A model generated the notes under the pieces. That model worked only from the letters and a program-made list of their open reading frames with translations. It was not told where the DNA came from and did not search any database. Of a stretch of DNA of 40,320 nucleotides, positions 32,504-40,320 are shown piece after piece; positions within the stretch are counted from its first letter, which is position 1, and every line of letters starts with the position of its first letter. The stretch covers positions 1 through 40,320 of the forward strand of contig NZ_QMEA01000057.1 in the NCBI RefSeq assembly GCF_012912105.1, read 5' to 3'. The position numbers and the translations under genes are program-made. The stretch is from Brasilonema sp. UFV-L1 (GTDB taxonomy: Bacteria > Cyanobacteriota > Cyanobacteriia > Cyanobacteriales > Nostocaceae).

Positions 32504-34453
32504 ATGAACATAAGCCACATTACTCATCCCAATCAGTTACATGGACTGTCAATTTTGCAATTGCAAGATATTGCGCGTCAGATTCGAGAAAAGCATTTAC
32601 AAACAGTCGCCACTAGTGGAGGACACTTAGGAGCAGGTTTGGGTGTGGTTGAACTGACCCTAGGGCTTTACCAGACTCTCGACCTTGACCGTGATAAAGT
32701 GATTTGGGATGTTGGTCATCAAGCCTATCCGCACAAACTGCTGACTGGGCGGTACAATCGCTTTCATACCTTACGGCAAAAGGATGGTATTGCTGGCTAT
32801 CTCAAACGCTGCGAAAGTCCGTTCGACCACTTTGGTGCCGGTCACGCTTCGACCAGTATCTCTGCCGCTTTGGGAATGGCTCTTGCCAGAGATATGAAAG
32901 GCGAAAACTTCAAAGTGGTCGCACTAATTGGGGATGGGGCACTCACAGGCGGCATGGCCTTAGAAGCGATTAACCATGCAGGTTACTTGCCCAGAACTAA
33001 CTTGTTAGTTGTACTCAACGATAATGAAATGTCAATTTCGCCCAACGTGGGTGCGCTTTCTTCTCACCTCAATCAACTGCGGTTCAGCAGCTCATTACAA
33101 TTACTTAAAAAACTGGAGGAACAGTTTGAAACAATAATGCATATAGATTGCCTTCTCCCAGAGTTGAATCGGCTCAAGCAAGGGATAAAACGCTTGGCGG
33201 TGCCGAAGGTGGGAGCGGTGTTTGAGGAACTGGGCTTCACCTACATGGGACCAATTGACGGACACAATCTAGAAGAATTGATTGCCACCTTTGAGCAAGC
33301 GCATCAACAAGTTGGTCCGCTATTGGTCCATGTGGCGACAGTCAAAGGCAAAGGGTATGAAATCGCTGAGCAAGAAAAGGTCGGCTATCATGCCCAATCT
33401 AAATTCGATTTGGCAACGGGCAAGGCAATTGCTAAAAGCTCACCCAAACCCCCCAGCTACTTCAAAGTATTCGGCGACACCCTGACCAAAATTGCTGTGA
33501 GTAACCCCAAAGTGATTGGCATTACTGCAGCTATGTCCACCGGGACAGGGCTAGACATCCTCCACAAACAACTACCCCAGCAATTCATCGACGTGGGGAT
33601 AGCTGAGCAACACGCAGTGACGCTATCGGCGGGTCTGGCTTGCGAGGGGATGCGTCCGGTTGTTGCCATCTACTCTACCTTCCTGCAACGAGGCTACGAC
33701 CAGATTGTTCACGATGTCTGCATCCAAAATCTGCCCGTGTTCTTCTGCATGGATCGTGCTGGTATTGTAGGTGCCGATGGTCCCACCCATCAGGGGATGT
33801 ACGATATTGCTTATCTGCGTTGCCTTCCCAACATAGTGCTGATGGCTCCCAAAGATGAAGCCGAACTCCAGCAAATGCTGGTGACTGGGATCAACTACAC
33901 CAATGGTCCAATCGCCATGCGGTATCCGCGCGGCAACGGTTATGGAGTTCCTTTGAGGACAGAAGGCTGGGAACCTTTACCCATTGGCAAAGCAGAAATT
34001 CTGCGTACAGGAGACGATGTGTTGATGGTCGCTTATGGTTCGATGGTTCATCCAGCGCTGCAATCGGCTGCAATCCTTAGTGAACACGGTATCAAAGCCA
34101 CTGTCGTCAATGCTCGCTTTGCCAAGCCGTTGGATACTGAGTTAATTGTGCCTCTGGCTAAGCAAATTGGTCGAGTTTTCACTCTTGAGGAAGGGTGTTT
34201 GATGGGTGGCTTTGGTTCAGCCGTTGTCGAAACTCTACTGGACCACCATGTGGTAGTTCCAGTCATCCGGATCGGTGTACCCGATCAGTTAGTTGAGCAT
34301 GCCACTCCAGAAGAATCCAATTTAGAACTAGGTTTGACGAGTCCACAAATTGTTGAGCGAGTTCGAGCACAATTTCAACAAACCAAACTGGGCGTACAAG
34401 TATTGCGAAATAGCACGCTCAATTCAAAGACCAATACTGCAATTCGCTCATAA
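32504..34453 (+). CDS. dxs: 1-deoxy-D-xylulose-5-phosphate synthase
   Basis: This 649-residue full-length DXS catalyses the first, flux-setting step of the MEP pathway (pyruvate plus glyceraldehyde 3-phosphate). Visible blocks are [15 protein letters not shown] and [15 protein letters not shown] (active-site histidines), the thiamine diphosphate motif [13 protein letters not shown] with the downstream Asn in LNDNEMSIS, and [20 protein letters not shown] with the catalytic Glu. GAGGA precedes the ATG at good spacing. Compared with the housekeeping cyanobacterial form as I remember it, it has GAGLG for GPGLG and a divergent stretch around [20 protein letters not shown], so it may be a dedicated isozyme. 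Together with ispG, GGPP synthase and ispH it raises GGPP supply. Confidence 0.95.
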   Translation: MNISHITHPNQLHGLSILQLQDIARQIREKHLQTVATSGGHLGAGLGVVELTLGLYQTLDLDRDKVIWDVGHQAYPHKLLTGRYNRFHTLRQKDGIAGYLKRCESPFDHFGAGHASTSISAALGMALARDMKGENFKVVALIGDGALTGGMALEAINHAGYLPRTNLLVVLNDNEMSISPNVGALSSHLNQLRFSSSLQLLKKLEEQFETIMHIDCLLPELNRLKQGIKRLAVPKVGAVFEELGFTYMGPIDGHNLEELIATFEQAHQQVGPLLVHVATVKGKGYEIAEQEKVGYHAQSKFDLATGKAIAKSSPKPPSYFKVFGDTLTKIAVSNPKVIGITAAMSTGTGLDILHKQLPQQFIDVGIAEQHAVTLSAGLACEGMRPVVAIYSTFLQRGYDQIVHDVCIQNLPVFFCMDRAGIVGADGPTHQGMYDIAYLRCLPNIVLMAPKDEAELQQMLVTGINYTNGPIAMRYPRGNGYGVPLRTEGWEPLPIGKAEILRTGDDVLMVAYGSMVHPALQSAAILSEHGIKATVVNARFAKPLDTELIVPLAKQIGRVFTLEEGCLMGGFGSAVVETLLDHHVVVPVIRIGVPDQLVEHATPEESNLELGLTSPQIVERVRAQFQQTKLGVQVLRNSTLNSKTNTAIRS

Positions 34454-34893
34454 AGTTTTTCAGTAGCAGCTATGTTGATTCCTCAAACACATTGAAAATA
34501 GGTTTTCAGGCATGGTGGTTTACGCAGTTCTAGATGATTCCTTAAAAAATCCTCATACTAATTCTATGTAAGGCTGCATAGAACTGTAGAATAAAGAACG
34601 GAAAAGATTAAAGACCGAATGGCACTAAGAAAAGCTCTAAGGTATGTTCCATGAGCATTACAGCCATTCATGCCATGAAACAGTGGAGGGGTAGCTGCGA
34701 TCGTTATATCTTGCAGGTGCTGTGGAATGGATGCGGTAACGGTGCAGGGGTTGTGCAAAGGGCTTATAGTGCATTATCCAGCTGCCACACTTTTCGCTCT
34801 AGGGCAGAGTACACCAAATTTGTGTTTTTGTAGTAGGCGTCTTTCTCATATTTCATGCCTATTTTCTTACTGTAGACATCCAAATAACAACCT
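34454..34893. other. Intergenic region between dxs and ispG
   Basis: There is no credible gene in these 440 bp. At 34556-34600 the sequence ACTAATTCTATGTAAGG with an internal inverted CTATG/CATAG pair resembles the end of the IS630 relic at 26236, so a transposon end may be left here. The 60 bases before ispG are AT-rich. Confidence 0.4.
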
Positions 34894-36120
34894 ATGCAAA
34901 CTCTTTCAACTCCAAGCACTTCCAACCCTTCTTCATCTCAAAGCATAACTAGTACCATCATTCCTCGCCGAAAAACGCGTCCAGTCCGCGTTGGCGATGT
35001 CATCATTGGCGGTGGTTCTCCTGTCGTCGTGCAGTCGATGATTAATGAAGACACCTTGGACGTGGGCGCATCTGTGAGTGCGATTCGTCGTCTGCATTCC
35101 ATTGGCTGTGAGATTGTCCGCGTTACTGTACCCAGTCTGGCTCACGCCAAAGCAGTCGCTCAAATTAAGCAGAACCTCACAAAGACTTACCAAAAAGTTC
35201 CCTTGGTGGCTGATGTCCATCATAACGGCATGAAGATTGCCTTGGAAGTCGCAAACCATGTGGACAAGGTGCGGATTAATCCAGGACTTTATGTGTTTGA
35301 AAAACCCAACCCCAATCGTACTGAATATACTCAAGCCGAATTCGACGAAATTGGTGACAAAATTCGTGAAACCCTAGAGCCTTTGGTGCTCTCTCTTAGG
35401 GAGCAGGGAAAGGCAATGCGGATTGGGGTGAACCACGGTTCTCTAGCAGAGCGGATGTTGTTTACCTACGGTGATACACCCGAAGGTATGGTACAATCAG
35501 CTTTAGAATTTATTCGCATTTGTGAATCTCTCGACTTCCGCAATTTAATCATTTCCCTCAAAGCTTCCAGAGTGCCTGTGATGGTTGCGGCTTATCGCCT
35601 GATGGTTCAACGGATGGACGAATTAGGCATGAACTACTCCTTGCATCTGGGTGTAACTGAAGCAGGCGACGGTGAATACGGTCGGATTAAGTCTACTGCT
35701 GGAATTGCCACACTCTTAACTGATGGCATTGGCGATACTATCCGTGTCTCACTTACAGAAGCGCCAGAAAAAGAAATTCCCGTCTGCTACAGTATTCTGC
35801 AAGCCTTGGGATTGCGGAAGACTATGGTGGAGTATGTGGCTTGTCCCTCTTGCGGTCGCACCTTGTTTAACCTGGAGGAGGTGTTGCATCAGGTTAGAGA
35901 AGCCACTAAGCACCTCACTGGTCTGGATATTGCCGTCATGGGCTGTATTGTCAACGGGCCAGGGGAAATGGCAGATGCTGATTACGGTTATGTTGGTAAG
36001 CAGCCTGGTTATATCTCTTTGTATCGCGGGCGTGAAGAAATCAAAAAAGTCTCTGAGTCCAAGGGGGTTGAAGAACTAATTAATTTGATCAAAGCTGATG
36101 GTCGTTGGGTTGACCCTTAA
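34894..36120 (+). CDS. ispG: 4-hydroxy-3-methylbut-2-enyl diphosphate synthase
   Basis: This 408-residue IspG (GcpE) catalyses the penultimate MEP step, reducing MEcPP to HMBPP with a [4Fe-4S] cluster. Ligands are Cys317 and Cys320 (ACPSCGRT), Cys351 ([10 protein letters not shown]) and Glu358. The N-terminal TIM barrel carries VQSMINEDT and [14 protein letters not shown]. It resembles the ferredoxin-dependent cyanobacterial/plant type and looks intact. It may be a second, cluster-linked copy; the window does not show whether another exists. A GC-rich dispersed repeat follows the stop. Confidence 0.95.
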   Translation: MQTLSTPSTSNPSSSQSITSTIIPRRKTRPVRVGDVIIGGGSPVVVQSMINEDTLDVGASVSAIRRLHSIGCEIVRVTVPSLAHAKAVAQIKQNLTKTYQKVPLVADVHHNGMKIALEVANHVDKVRINPGLYVFEKPNPNRTEYTQAEFDEIGDKIRETLEPLVLSLREQGKAMRIGVNHGSLAERMLFTYGDTPEGMVQSALEFIRICESLDFRNLIISLKASRVPVMVAAYRLMVQRMDELGMNYSLHLGVTEAGDGEYGRIKSTAGIATLLTDGIGDTIRVSLTEAPEKEIPVCYSILQALGLRKTMVEYVACPSCGRTLFNLEEVLHQVREATKHLTGLDIAVMGCIVNGPGEMADADYGYVGKQPGYISLYRGREEIKKVSESKGVEELINLIKADGRWVDP

Positions 36121-36480
36121 GAGGAAGTAGGAGAGCCAGCACCGTGGGCGGTTCCCCAACTTGAGTGACTGGCGTGCAACTGGCGTGCGACTGCCGTCCC
36201 ATTGAAGGAACTGCCGTGCGACTAGTGTAGTAGGGAAGAAGAATTTTCATCCACAGTTATGAACTTTCGTTCATGGATGAATGGTACTAAGTTAAGGTGG
36301 AACCCTTGAATAGTACGGATTTAGGAGAACGGGTAGCTCAAGAGCGAGTTTTCGAGAAATTTTGAACTTCCCCAATTCTCAACTCCAACCTCCTGATTTC
36401 CTACCCCCTAAAAGCTTTGAAGCCTTTCAAATTTCGTCAATTGCGCTTATTTTATTGCCTATTATATTTATCTTGAGGAG
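36121..36480. other. Intergenic region with degenerate dispersed repeat
   Basis: About 36130-36230 holds GAGCCAGCACCGTGGGCGG and several CTGGCGTGCGACTG-like repeats, a degraded relative of the block at 1440-1610. A palindromic TTATGAACTTTCGTTCAT lies near 36256-36273. No gene is visible. A GAGGAG at 36475-36480 is the ribosome binding site of the next gene. Confidence 0.5.
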
Positions 36481-36489
36481 ATGAGTCAA

Positions 36490-37458
36490 ATGAGTACTCC
36501 AGTCTTTGAACGATCATTGCAAATTTCTCAAATTGACTTGCATCAAGGATTTGAGCGTGAAAGCAACAAGGTAAGTTTTGACCTGAAGACCTACTTATCA
36601 CAAAGGCAAGCTGAAGTGGAAGCGGCGCTAGATTCGTCAATCACCGTCGTCTATCCAGAAAAAATCTACGAGGCTATGCGCTATTCGCTGCTTGCTGGGG
36701 GAAAACGCTTGCGCCCAATTCTGTGTCTTGCTAGCTGTGAACTCACAGGAGGCACACTAGAAATGGCGATGCCGACAGCTTGTGCGCTGGAAATGATTCA
36801 CACTATGTCTTTGATCCATGATGACTTACCAGCAATGGATAACGATGATTATCGGCGAGGTCGGTTGACAAACCATAAAGTTTATGGTGAAGACATTGCC
36901 ATTCTCGCTGGTGATGGACTGTTAGCCTACGCGTTTGAGTTTATTGTTGAAAAGACAAAACAGGTGCCAGCAGAGCATTTGTTGCAGGTTGTTGCCAAGT
37001 TAGGTCATGCAGTTGCAGCAACAGGTTTAGTTGGCGGTCAAGTTCTTGATTTACAATCTGAGGGAAAGGATAATATTGATATAGAAACCCTCAACTTTAT
37101 TCACACCCATAAAACTGGAGCTTTGTTAGAAGCCTCTGTTGTGTGTGGAGCACTTCTGGCAGGAGCCAACAATGAGGTTTTGCACAGACTTTCTCGCTAT
37201 GCTCGCAATATTGGTCTAGCTTTTCAGATTATTGATGATGTGCTAGATGTGACTGCAACTAGCGAGGAACTTGGGAAAACAGCAGGTAAAGACCAAAAGG
37301 CGCACAAAGCTACTTATCCTAGTTTATGGGGTATTGAAGAATCCAGGTATCAGGCGAAAAAATTAGTTGAGGAAGCCAAGGCTGAATTAGCTCCCTTTGG
37401 GGAAAGGGCTATCCCTCTAATGGCGATCGCAGATTACATCACAGCTAGAACTCACTAA
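36490..37458 (+). CDS. crtE: Geranylgeranyl diphosphate synthase
   Basis: This 322-residue trans-prenyltransferase condenses IPP with allylic diphosphates. The first Asp-rich motif is DDLPAMD (residues 111-117), preceded by SLIH, and the second is DDVLD (249-253). GGKRLRP (70-76), GQVLDL and KTGALL are the other conserved blocks. The two-residue insertion in the first motif and the small residues before it fit bacterial/plant type II GGPP synthases. I choose 36490 over 36481 because GAGGAG abuts the first ATG and is nine bases from the second. It most likely supplies C20 donor to the UbiA enzyme, although it may also serve carotenoid and chlorophyll synthesis. Confidence 0.92.
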   Translation: MSTPVFERSLQISQIDLHQGFERESNKVSFDLKTYLSQRQAEVEAALDSSITVVYPEKIYEAMRYSLLAGGKRLRPILCLASCELTGGTLEMAMPTACALEMIHTMSLIHDDLPAMDNDDYRRGRLTNHKVYGEDIAILAGDGLLAYAFEFIVEKTKQVPAEHLLQVVAKLGHAVAATGLVGGQVLDLQSEGKDNIDIETLNFIHTHKTGALLEASVVCGALLAGANNEVLHRLSRYARNIGLAFQIIDDVLDVTATSEELGKTAGKDQKAHKATYPSLWGIEESRYQAKKLVEEAKAELAPFGERAIPLMAIADYITARTH

Positions 37459-37464
37459 GTAGCG

Positions 37465-38560
37465 TTGCTGAACCACAGTATGAATCTGGGTCTAGAGACG
37501 CGAAATTTGAGCCAGCGCGAAGTTATTGCTAACCCGGACGGAGTAGGCCAAGGTGACACCTCAATCAGAAAAGTGGCTCAGAGATTTGGTGTAGCTAAAA
37601 GTTTTGTACAAAAACTAATTTCCATGAATAAGACTCAAGGTCATGTACAACCAGACAGCAAGGTGGAGCAATAAAGAGTGCATTGGATAGATATTCAGCT
37701 CAACTAGCCGCAATGGTTGAACAATACTCAGATGCAACTTTATCAGAATACTGTGAGTATTGGGGTACAACTCACAATCATTGGGTAAGCACAAGTACAA
37801 TGTGTCGTACATTACAAAAACAAAAACTAACACTAACACTAAAAAAAAGACGTTACGCAGCAGCCAAGCGAAAACAGAAAGAGTACAAAATTTGAGAACG
37901 GAGTATTGGCAGAAAGTTCAACAAATAGACCCGAAAAACTTAGTTTTCATCGATGAAATGGGTGTTTTATTGGGTTTAGCAAGAACTCATGCCCGAAGCC
38001 CTGATGGAAGTAGGGTGTATGATTTTAAACCATTTTATCGGGGGGCGAAGGTTACAGTAATTGGAGCAATTAGCTTGGAACAAGTTTTAGCTGTGATGAC
38101 TTTGAATGGTTCAATGGATGGAAATGCATTTAAAGCCTTTATCGAAAAGTGTTTACTTCCTCAATTATGGTCACGGGGTCTTACACGTAAAAAATTGGGC
38201 AGCCTTTATACAACGAGTACCCGACAGAGCCGACAAATCAACAAAACTAAGGCTGCCCAATTTTTAGGGGACAATGCGTCTGGTTGCTGTAGTTGTTATG
38301 GATAATGTCCCAGCACATAAAGTCAAAGAAATTGAGTCTTTAATTCAGTCTGTGGGTGCAAGCGTTCTTTATCAGTCACCCTATTCTCCTGACTTTAATC
38401 CCATTGAACACTTGTGGTCACAATTAAAATCTTTTCTCCGCTCCTTTTCTCCAACCACTGCGAAAATGGTTGATGTTTTAATTGCAACTGCACTCGATTT
38501 GATGAATCCTGTGCATTTAAAAAACTGGTTTACAAACTGTTGTTACTGTACCTCATAAAC
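37465..38560 (+). pseudogene. IS630-family transposase, frameshifted and interrupted
   Basis: Pieces in several frames add up to one IS630 transposase. They are a helix-turn-helix region (TSIRKVAQRFGVAKSFVQKL), a linker (DATLSEYCEYWG, VSTSTMCRTLQKQKL), the DDE core (NLVFIDEMGVLLGLARTHAR, LAVMTLNGSMDGNAFKAFIEKCLLPQLW) and a tail (VVVMDNVPAHK, SPYSPDFNPIEHLWSQLK) ending NCCYCTS. All three catalytic residues can be found, but at least three frame changes and a 76-bp palindromic insert before the second Asp disrupt it. It lies between the GGPP synthase gene and ispH and probably arrived after those genes became neighbours. Confidence 0.85.
38190..38265. mobile_element. 76-bp palindromic insert within the IS630 relic
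   Basis: AAAAATTGGGCAGCCTT (38190-38206) and its exact reverse complement (38249-38265) bound a 42-base centre. TA borders both sides (38188-38189 and 38265-38266), as for IS630/mariner-type targets. The element splits the transposase frame just before the VVVMDN block. It could be a tiny MITE; a terminator-like repeat is the alternative. Confidence 0.6.
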
Positions 38561-38593
38561 TTGCAATACGCTGTATAATAAGAGGAACGGCAA

Positions 38594-39796
38594 ATGGATA
38601 CCAAAGCCTTTAAGCGATCACTCCATAGTTCAGAGCACTACTATCGTAAGGGATTTGGCCGAGCAGCAGAAGTAGCAGGAATGTTGCACTTCGAGTATCA
38701 AAGCGATTTGATTCAGCTTCTTCGCAACAACGGCTATATGTTGCAGCACGGCAACGTTACTATTCGGTTAGCAGAGGCGATGGGATTTTGTTGGGGGGTA
38801 GAGCGAGCCATTGCTTTGGCATATGAAACACGTCAGCAATTTCCTACTGAGCGCATTTGGGTTACCAACGAGATCATCCACAACCCCTTAGTCAACCAAA
38901 ACTTGCAGGATATGCAGGTGGATTTTATTCCGGTTAACGATCTTGGGCAGAAGGATTTTTCAGTCGTTGCCAAAGAAGATGTCGTTATATTGCCTGCCTT
39001 TGGCGCCAGTGTTCAAGAAATGCAGTTATTGAACGAAAAAGGCTGCAAAATTATGGATACGACTTGCCCGTGGGTTTCTAAAGTGTGGAACAGTGTCGAG
39101 AAGCACAAAAAAGCAAACTACACCTCGATTATCCACGGCAAGTATAAGCATGAAGAGACGATTGCTACCACTTCCTTTGCTGGGACATATTTGGTCGTCC
39201 TGAATTTGCTTGAAGCTGAGTACGTCTGTAATTACATCCTCAATGGCGGTGACCGTGAAGAATTCTTGACCAAATTTGCTCGTGCTCATTCTCCTGGATT
39301 TGATCCTGACACTGACCTGGTTTGGATAGGTATTGCCAATCAAACTACCATGCTCAAGGGGGAAACTGAGCAAATCGGCAAGCTATTTGAGCGCACGCTC
39401 ATGCGTAAGTATGGTCCAGCTGAACTCAACAATCATTTCAAGAGCTTCAACACAATCTGCGATGCCACCCAAGAACGTCAGGATGCGATGTTTCAGCTTG
39501 TAGAAGAAAAGCTGGACTTGATGGTAGTCATTGGAGGTTTTAACTCTTCCAACACAACTCAACTCCAAACAATCCCTCGCTTGATCGGGATTCCTTCCTA
39601 TCACATCGATAGTGCAGAGCGCATCGGACCGAGAAATCGGATTGAGCACAAAAAGTTGCATTCCTGTTTAGAAGTACTTGAAAACTGGCTACCACGAGGT
39701 CCTATTGTGGTGGGAATTACCTCTGGCGCTTCGACCCCAGACAAAGTTGTTGCTGATGTAATTGAGAAGATTTTTGACATCAAAGCAGCGATGTAG
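38594..39796 (+). CDS. ispH: 4-hydroxy-3-methylbut-2-enyl diphosphate reductase
   Basis: This 400-residue IspH (LytB) of the long cyanobacterial/plant type performs the last MEP step, converting HMBPP to IPP and DMAPP. The iron-sulfur ligands are Cys66 (GFCWGVERA), Cys158 ([10 protein letters not shown]) and Cys289 ([11 protein letters not shown]). [22 protein letters not shown] and [11 protein letters not shown] are conserved active-site regions. The start [20 protein letters not shown] matches the family; AGAGGAA lies upstream. It follows an IS630 relic and precedes a decayed ispE, completing a partial MEP gene group. Confidence 0.95.
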   Translation: MDTKAFKRSLHSSEHYYRKGFGRAAEVAGMLHFEYQSDLIQLLRNNGYMLQHGNVTIRLAEAMGFCWGVERAIALAYETRQQFPTERIWVTNEIIHNPLVNQNLQDMQVDFIPVNDLGQKDFSVVAKEDVVILPAFGASVQEMQLLNEKGCKIMDTTCPWVSKVWNSVEKHKKANYTSIIHGKYKHEETIATTSFAGTYLVVLNLLEAEYVCNYILNGGDREEFLTKFARAHSPGFDPDTDLVWIGIANQTTMLKGETEQIGKLFERTLMRKYGPAELNNHFKSFNTICDATQERQDAMFQLVEEKLDLMVVIGGFNSSNTTQLQTIPRLIGIPSYHIDSAERIGPRNRIEHKKLHSCLEVLENWLPRGPIVVGITSGASTPDKVVADVIEKIFDIKAAM

Positions 39797-39862
39797 TCCC
39801 TATAAATTGCATACATCACCAAGCATAAAAATATGCTTTCTCCCCATCACCTCACCACCCTT

Positions 39863-40112
39863 ATGCACTCCTACTCCCTAATGGCGTCAGCCAAAATTAA
39901 TTTGTACCTAGAAATCATCGCTGATCACCCAAATGCTATCATAATCTGGTAATGGTATTCCAAAGCTTAACTTGGCAGATCAAATAGACCTACGCTCATT
40001 GGAAACTGGGGCAATCAGACTGGATTGTAACCATCCAGAAGTGCCTCAAGATGAGAGTAACCTTGCTTAGAAGGCAGCAGCACTGATGGCAGAAAAGTTT
40101 CCTGAAGCTAAC
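39863..40112 (+). pseudogene. ispE: Decayed ispE (CDP-ME kinase) N-terminal remnant
   Basis: Translation in shifting frames gives MHSYSLMASAKINLYLEIIA, YHNLVMVFQSLT, LADQIDLRSLETGAIRLDCN and HPEVPQDESNLA-stop-KAAALMAEKFPEA. These follow in order the first 85 or so residues of cyanobacterial 4-diphosphocytidyl-2-C-methyl-D-erythritol kinase (AKINLYLEI, YHELVMVLQSIDLADQI, NLAYKAA). There are at least two frameshifts and a TAG at the conserved Tyr codon, and the GHMP kinase ATP motif is not found downstream. A functional ispE must exist elsewhere in the genome. Confidence 0.82.
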
Positions 40113-40320
40113 TCACTCTCAGGCCCAGGCACAGCAAGTTCTAGAGTCAGTAAAGATAGCAGTTTCTGACCCTGATTTAGACTTGTGGGTTTCAAAATTC
40201 ACGCGTTCCAGTATTCGTGTTGCATCTCCTACAAAGTAACCTTTCCATCTCAATTGTTTTATAAGGCAATACGGTTCAGTTAAGGCTGAAAGTTTTTGGG
40301 AGAATGTGAAATTTGGGAGC
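40113..40320. other. Right edge: debris and an IS4-like end
   Basis: No gene is visible. At about 40267 the sequence CAATACGGTTCAGTTAAGG closely matches the ends of the MITE at 10957 and the IS4-type debris at 19073, so a related element probably starts here and continues beyond the window. It may have cut off the rest of the ispE remnant. Confidence 0.45.

Noticed and set aside
34651-34948. Two small plus-strand frames between dxs and ispG
   Set aside because: Low-complexity translations without motifs; the second overlaps the ispG start. Treated as non-coding.
37683-38305. Independent small genes between the GGPP synthase gene and ispH
   Set aside because: The frames join in order into one IS630 transposase, so they are pieces of a broken gene rather than separate proteins.

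Overview
The window looks like heterocystous-type cyanobacterial DNA. It has HIP1-like GCGATCGC sites (about 437, 8497, 26098, 28782, 37424), CYP110-like P450s, a UbiA protein and a DUF98 chorismate lyase of cyanobacterial type, plant/cyanobacterial-length IspH and IspG, short tandem heptamer repeats, and much insertion-sequence debris. A Scytonema/Tolypothrix/Nostoc-type genome is my best guess, but there is no rRNA here to prove it.

Layout. (1) 1-5,900: an accretion of broken transposons. It holds a Tn3-type miniature element, two halves of IS701-like genes, a DDE transposase with an in-frame stop, a TnpB tail with its hairpin end, IS4 and IS66 scraps, an ISAs1 copy with intact ends but a deleted middle, and one intact VOC-family gene. 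(2) 5,927-7,654: a truncated filamentous-haemagglutinin-like beta-helix gene. (3) 7,855-23,892: a same-strand run of export and tailoring genes: a NodIJ-like ABC exporter, four tandem P450 paralogues, a methyltransferase, P450-Rieske-Rieske-P450-Rieske, and an SDR. (4) 24,006-32,235: the skeleton-building core: UbiA prenyltransferase, alpha/beta hydrolase, chorismate lyase, a small class II terpene cyclase of the MstE (merosterolic acid synthase) kind, and two more Rieske oxygenases. (5) 32,504-39,796: isoprenoid supply: dxs, ispG, a GGPP synthase, ispH and, at the edge, a decayed ispE.

How the genes fit together (inference from named families). Chorismate lyase makes 4-hydroxybenzoate. DXS, IspG, IspH and GGPP synthase boost geranylgeranyl diphosphate. 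UbiA joins the two. The monodomain class II cyclase folds the geranylgeranyl chain into a sterol-like polycycle. Six P450s, five Rieske oxygenases, an SDR, a methyltransferase and a hydrolase decorate it, and the ABC pair may export it. This is a meroditerpenoid cluster of the merosterolic-acid/tolypodiol type with an unusually large oxygenase set and its own copies of MEP-pathway steps.

The cluster shows signs of recent internal evolution. There is a 388-bp identical block covering the Rieske domain of two oxygenases, a 524-bp identical block at the 3' ends of two P450s, a 55-residue tandem duplication inside the cyclase, replacement of the I-helix threonine in four of six P450s, and a similar start-of-gene leader in front of unrelated enzymes. 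All family assignments were made by reading the translations; no database search was run.
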